Source: a virus. Taken from it: 30,120 bases of DNA. A program made the position numbers and the translations under genes. Shown piece after piece: positions 27,955 to 30,120 of the stretch (the first letter of the stretch is position 1; each line of letters begins with the position of its first letter). The DNA is taken from the IMG/VR virus record IMGVR_UViG_3300025286_000088, positions 1-30,120 of that record, one strand, 5' to 3'. The notes beneath the pieces were generated by a model. That model ran no database searches. It worked only from the letters and a program-made list of their open reading frames with translations, and was not told where the DNA came from.

Positions 27955-28224
27955 TTATCGCCAAGCCGCCAGGGTTGTACCGGGCGTCGGTCGTGCCTTC
28001 CACTCCTCCAGGCTCGTCCAGGTCAGCCCGCACACTCCCTGACACTCTTGACCCCCCCACAAACCCCCTACACTTTCCAGATTAAGCCGTAACCGGAGGT
28101 GGCCGAAACAAATCGGACAACGGATCACCCCGATCTTCTCGTCGTAGATATTTAGTTCGCAGAATTGGCAGGAGCAAACGACGTCGAATGGTTCTCCGAT
28201 GCCGTCAATATCGGTTGTCTGCAC
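27955..28224 (-). CDS. Zinc-ribbon small protein
   Basis: Protein of 89 residues with three Cys groups: CSCQFC (17-22), CPIC (36-39) and CQGVC (61-65). This suggests one or two zinc ribbons. The GTG at 28224 has AGGAGG seven bases upstream and lies 11 bases after the RusA stop. A longer frame with an ATG start upstream overlaps RusA and is a shadow. Probably a nucleic-acid-binding or adaptor protein of unknown target. Confidence 0.7.
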   Translation of the reverse strand: MQTTDIDGIGEPFDVVCSCQFCELNIYDEKIGVIRCPICFGHLRLRLNLESVGGLWGGQECQGVCGLTWTSLEEWKARPTPGTTLAAWR

Positions 28225-28235
28225 GGTTGCGCCTC

Positions 28236-28619
28236 CTATGTGCTGACGGGCGTCACGGTAACCGCCACCTTGCTCTCGGCCCTGGTCTTGACCCGCGTGG
28301 CAGTCATAGTGTACTCGATGACATGGTCGGGATCGTCGTCCACTGGCATGGCCCCTGCGTCCACGAGGCCATCGATGATCGGGCCGCAGAGGGTCGCGAG
28401 GCCGTCCCAATCGTAGGGCTTGCCGCAATAATATTGCCGGACGGAGACCCGACACCGCTCCGGCGTTGCCCAGTTGCCCTCCTTCTCGATCAGTCCCAGA
28501 ATGTAGGCATCCTCGCGGGCCTGCTTGACCAGGGGCCGCGTCTCCCTCCAGTGCGCTCTCCTGAGACCATTCTTCGATAATCGCTTATCAGGCTGGAACT
28601 CCACCGTTAGCGTATCCAC
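28236..28619 (-). CDS. rusA: RusA-type Holliday junction resolvase
   Basis: Protein of 127 residues. RusA features are present: an N-terminal strand then SKNGLRRAHWRETRPL, and the acidic active-site cluster KPYDWDGLATLCGPIIDGLVDAGAMPVDDDPDHV (Asp70, Asp72, Asp83, Asp94-96). RusA dimers cut Holliday junctions and in phages also help with packaging and replication ends. The length matches the ~120-residue norm. The start is GTG at 28619; a long hairpin lies just upstream in the leader. Confidence 0.88.
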   Translation of the reverse strand: MDTLTVEFQPDKRLSKNGLRRAHWRETRPLVKQAREDAYILGLIEKEGNWATPERCRVSVRQYYCGKPYDWDGLATLCGPIIDGLVDAGAMPVDDDPDHVIEYTMTATRVKTRAESKVAVTVTPVST

Positions 28620-28638
28620 CCTTACATTCCCCCTCTCT

Positions 28639-28680
28639 CTCTCCCTACGCCCCCCCTCTTTAGAGGGGGGCTAGGGAGAG
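28639..28680 (-). terminator. Long, nearly perfect hairpin upstream of rusA
   Basis: Inner stem CCCCCCTCT (28651-28659) pairs with AGAGGGGGG (28662-28670) over a two-base turn. The outer stem CTCTCCCTA (28639-28647) pairs with TAGGGAGAG (28672-28680) across a small bulge. That makes 18 base pairs in 42 bases. The purine-rich run that follows on the minus strand contains the rusA ribosome-site area. It may end transcription from the ParB-like gene or control rusA translation. Confidence 0.6.
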
Positions 28681-28686
28681 GGTAAT

Positions 28687-28739
28687 AGTTAACTGTTAAC
28701 ACCATTGATCAGGTTAACCTTAACATCCCAAATGTTAAG
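28687..28739. promoter_or_regulatory. Cluster of GTTAAC palindromes and an inverted repeat
   Basis: GTTAAC occurs at 28688-28693, 28695-28700 and 28713-28718 (the last within GGTTAACC), with TGTTAACA at 28694-28701. CTTAACAT (28719-28726) and ATGTTAAG (28732-28739) form an 8-base inverted repeat. The block fills most of the gap between the ParB-like gene and rusA and is AT-rich. A multi-site operator or a replication origin are the main options. Confidence 0.55.
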
Positions 28740-28747
28740 GATTAACA

Positions 28748-29698
28748 CTATGATAGGAATGGGAACGGCTCGCTACCCTGCTCCCACTTGATAACCTTCC
28801 GTTTCTGTCCGGTCGACCATAGCTGCCAGGTTTTCAGGATTAGGGCCAACCGCTCCTTTTTATCCATTTTAAGCCCTGGCCCCATCTGGTCGATCAGACG
28901 TCGCCGAAGGGCGATGATGGGATTGCCCTCGCTCAGGTTATAGCCCGACAGGACACTGCCCAAGAATTCCTCGGCACGTTTTACGGTGGCTCCTGTCCAA
29001 GTGATGGCCTGCCAGACCAGAGTGGCCTCCGACGCGGAGATGAGCGCCCGTCCCTGACCGGCTGGACGCAGCGCCATAGATCGCTCGGTAGCTATTCTGA
29101 GTTCAGGATAGTGCTCCAGGTCTTCCATAATCCTGGGGATGGTCGTCCGTTGCTCCGGCGATGCAGACGCCGGATGGGTCATGGCACGGAGGTCATGGGC
29201 GACGTAACCCTTCCAGAGCGTCAACGCCGCTGCTAGGGCTGCGGCGTTCTTCTCCCCGGCCATCTGTAAGTTCTGAGCGCCCGACCGCTTCTTCCCCGTA
29301 TCGACGGTGGGCCTGACAAGAGGCTGGATGCCAGTAATGGCCGGGACGAGGTACTCGTGACCCGAATTTAGCACGGCCTGGAGCCGGTGTTGCCCGTCGA
29401 TCAGGATGCCGTTGGTGTCGAATATCACCGCCTCACCATTCTCGCGCCAGTAGCCATGATCCATTTCAGCCGCTAGCAGTCGCGCAGAATCACGCGAGAA
29501 CGAGCGGTTATGGCTGTTCCGTTTCAGCCAATTCAGGGCGATCTCCGGCGTGAGTAGAACGATTCTCGCCGCCATCACATGGTCGATCGGCTCGGCGATC
29601 CAATAGCAGCCTTCCCGGCAGATGTGATAAGCGTCGTATCGCATATCGTCCGGCTGACACCTGCGCTGATAAGTATTCGTTCTCGTTGTCGTAGCCAT
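28748..29698 (-). CDS. ParB/Srx-fold DGQHRL protein
   Basis: Protein of 316 residues. LLTPEIALNWLKRNSHNRSFS, WRENGEAVIFDTNG and the signature DGQHRLQAVLNSG (101 on), then DTGKKRSGAQNL, match a phage and plasmid family of ParB/Srx-like domain proteins. ParB-like domains bind or act on nucleotides and DNA; the activity of this subgroup is not settled. The second half is helical. The ATG at 29698 has AAGGAG nine bases upstream; a longer frame to 29791 lacks one. Possible roles are replication control or DNA binding at the palindrome block just downstream. Confidence 0.8.
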   Translation of the reverse strand: MATTTRTNTYQRRCQPDDMRYDAYHICREGCYWIAEPIDHVMAARIVLLTPEIALNWLKRNSHNRSFSRDSARLLAAEMDHGYWRENGEAVIFDTNGILIDGQHRLQAVLNSGHEYLVPAITGIQPLVRPTVDTGKKRSGAQNLQMAGEKNAAALAAALTLWKGYVAHDLRAMTHPASASPEQRTTIPRIMEDLEHYPELRIATERSMALRPAGQGRALISASEATLVWQAITWTGATVKRAEEFLGSVLSGYNLSEGNPIIALRRRLIDQMGPGLKMDKKERLALILKTWQLWSTGQKRKVIKWEQGSEPFPFLS

Positions 29699-29754
29699 AC
29701 AGTTGATCTCCTTCTCTCGCTTGAAAATACATCGAGTCGTCGTCATCATGGTGG

Positions 29755-29943
29755 TTAGGCGGTTACCCCCCTCAGTCCCCTCGGCAACCACTCTAGTGCG
29801 CCGCAGTCAGCGCACTCCCAGGCCGTCAGGGTCTCGCAACGAGGACACACGGTGAGCGGCGTGTCGTCACCGGCCTCGATGCCGCAACATCGCGAAACTG
29901 GGTTGTGGAACGATTCCGAGTTGGTCGTGCAGTTGTGTGTCAT
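29755..29943 (-). CDS. Zinc-ribbon small protein
   Basis: Protein of 62 residues with Cys33-x2-Cys36 (CPRC) and Cys44-x2-Cys47 (CADC) as a rubredoxin/zinc-ribbon knuckle pair, plus Cys5, Cys19 and Cys20 in the N-terminus. The ATG at 29943 has AGGAGG upstream. On the circle it follows the AAA ATPase by 33 bases, so it belongs to the same early operon. Function unknown. Confidence 0.7.
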   Translation of the reverse strand: MTHNCTTNSESFHNPVSRCCGIEAGDDTPLTVCPRCETLTAWECADCGALEWLPRGLRGVTA

Positions 29944-29976
29944 CCCTTCACCTCCTGGGTGGCTATGCTAGGTCGT

Positions 29977-30120
29977 CTAGGTGGTACAGCCGTTAACCCC
30001 TAGCGGCTCGGTAGTCTCCCACCGCCCGTTCTGGCTCACGAACCTGTCGTCGCCCGATAGCGTGGCCGATAGGCTGCGGCTAGGGGCGTCAAGTAGCTCT
30101 GCAAGGTCTGCCGTACTCAT
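29977..30120 (-). CDS. AAA ATPase, C-terminal part across the circle junction (partial)
   Basis: This carries the last 47 residues of the AAA ATPase listed at 10-1293; the first 42 are coded by the terminal repeat, and the final five (NGCTT) replace the E of the left-edge version. The stop is TAG at 29977-29979. This is probably the true end of the gene, since it continues into unique sequence. Confidence 0.8.
   Translation of the reverse strand: MSTADLAELLDAPSRSLSATLSGDDRFVSQNGRWETTEPLGVNGCTT
29995..30120. repeat. Terminal direct repeat, right copy
   Basis: Identical to 16-141. See the left copy for the reading as circular closure. Confidence 0.9.

Noticed and set aside
1-30120. tRNA genes, CRISPR arrays and insertion sequences
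   Set aside because: No cloverleaf with TTCGA arm, no regularly spaced repeats and no transposase gene was seen by eye; a tRNAscan run would be the decisive check.

Overview
The window is an almost complete genome of a small tailed phage (siphovirus type, HK97-fold capsid), with every supported gene on the minus strand. Positions 16-141 recur exactly at 29995-30120, so the molecule closes into a circle of 29,979 bp and the ATPase gene at the left edge continues into the right edge. GC is high by eye, many starts have AGGAGG-like ribosome-binding sites and there are many GTG/TTG starts, so the host is a prokaryote with a classical anti-Shine-Dalgarno sequence, most likely a GC-rich bacterium. 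I cannot name the host from sequence alone.

Layout, read along the minus strand (high to low coordinates): (1) 29943-26119, recombination and modification: zinc-ribbon protein, ParB-like DGQHRL protein, a noncoding block with palindromes, RusA-type resolvase, a second zinc-ribbon protein, then a PD-(D/E)XK-like nuclease gene split by a C5-cytosine methyltransferase gene. (2) 26097-23758, packaging: a small gene, TerS, TerL, a Com-like zinc finger and a small Cys protein. (3) 23701-18790, head: promoter, portal fused to a MuF-like domain, prohead protease with two extra domains, major capsid protein, small accessory protein. (4) 18789-15194, connector and tail: gp6-like connector, gp10-like protein, tail terminator, two paralogous tail-tube-like proteins, and a tail chaperone pair probably joined by -1 frameshifting. 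(5) 15201-7920: tape measure with exact 46-residue repeats, fibre, hub-like tail protein and two related adhesin-like proteins. (6) 7916-6059: small genes, a TubC-like protein, and a block of membrane proteins that may be the lysis region. (7) 6058-5720: a noncoding control region with terminator, 16-bp palindrome and promoter. (8) 5719-10 and across the junction: early genes, namely small zinc proteins, a DUF932 protein, an HTH protein, a possible OB-fold protein and an AAA/RecA-fold ATPase.

No integrase, DNA polymerase, primase, recognisable endolysin, tRNA or CRISPR was seen. Replication therefore seems to depend on the host plus the ATPase, possible ssDNA-binding protein and resolvase. 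The observation I rate highest is the solitary, lower-GC methyltransferase sitting inside a nuclease gene exactly where the catalytic lysine strand should be. The nuclease's own motif codons appear to supply the methyltransferase ribosome-binding site.
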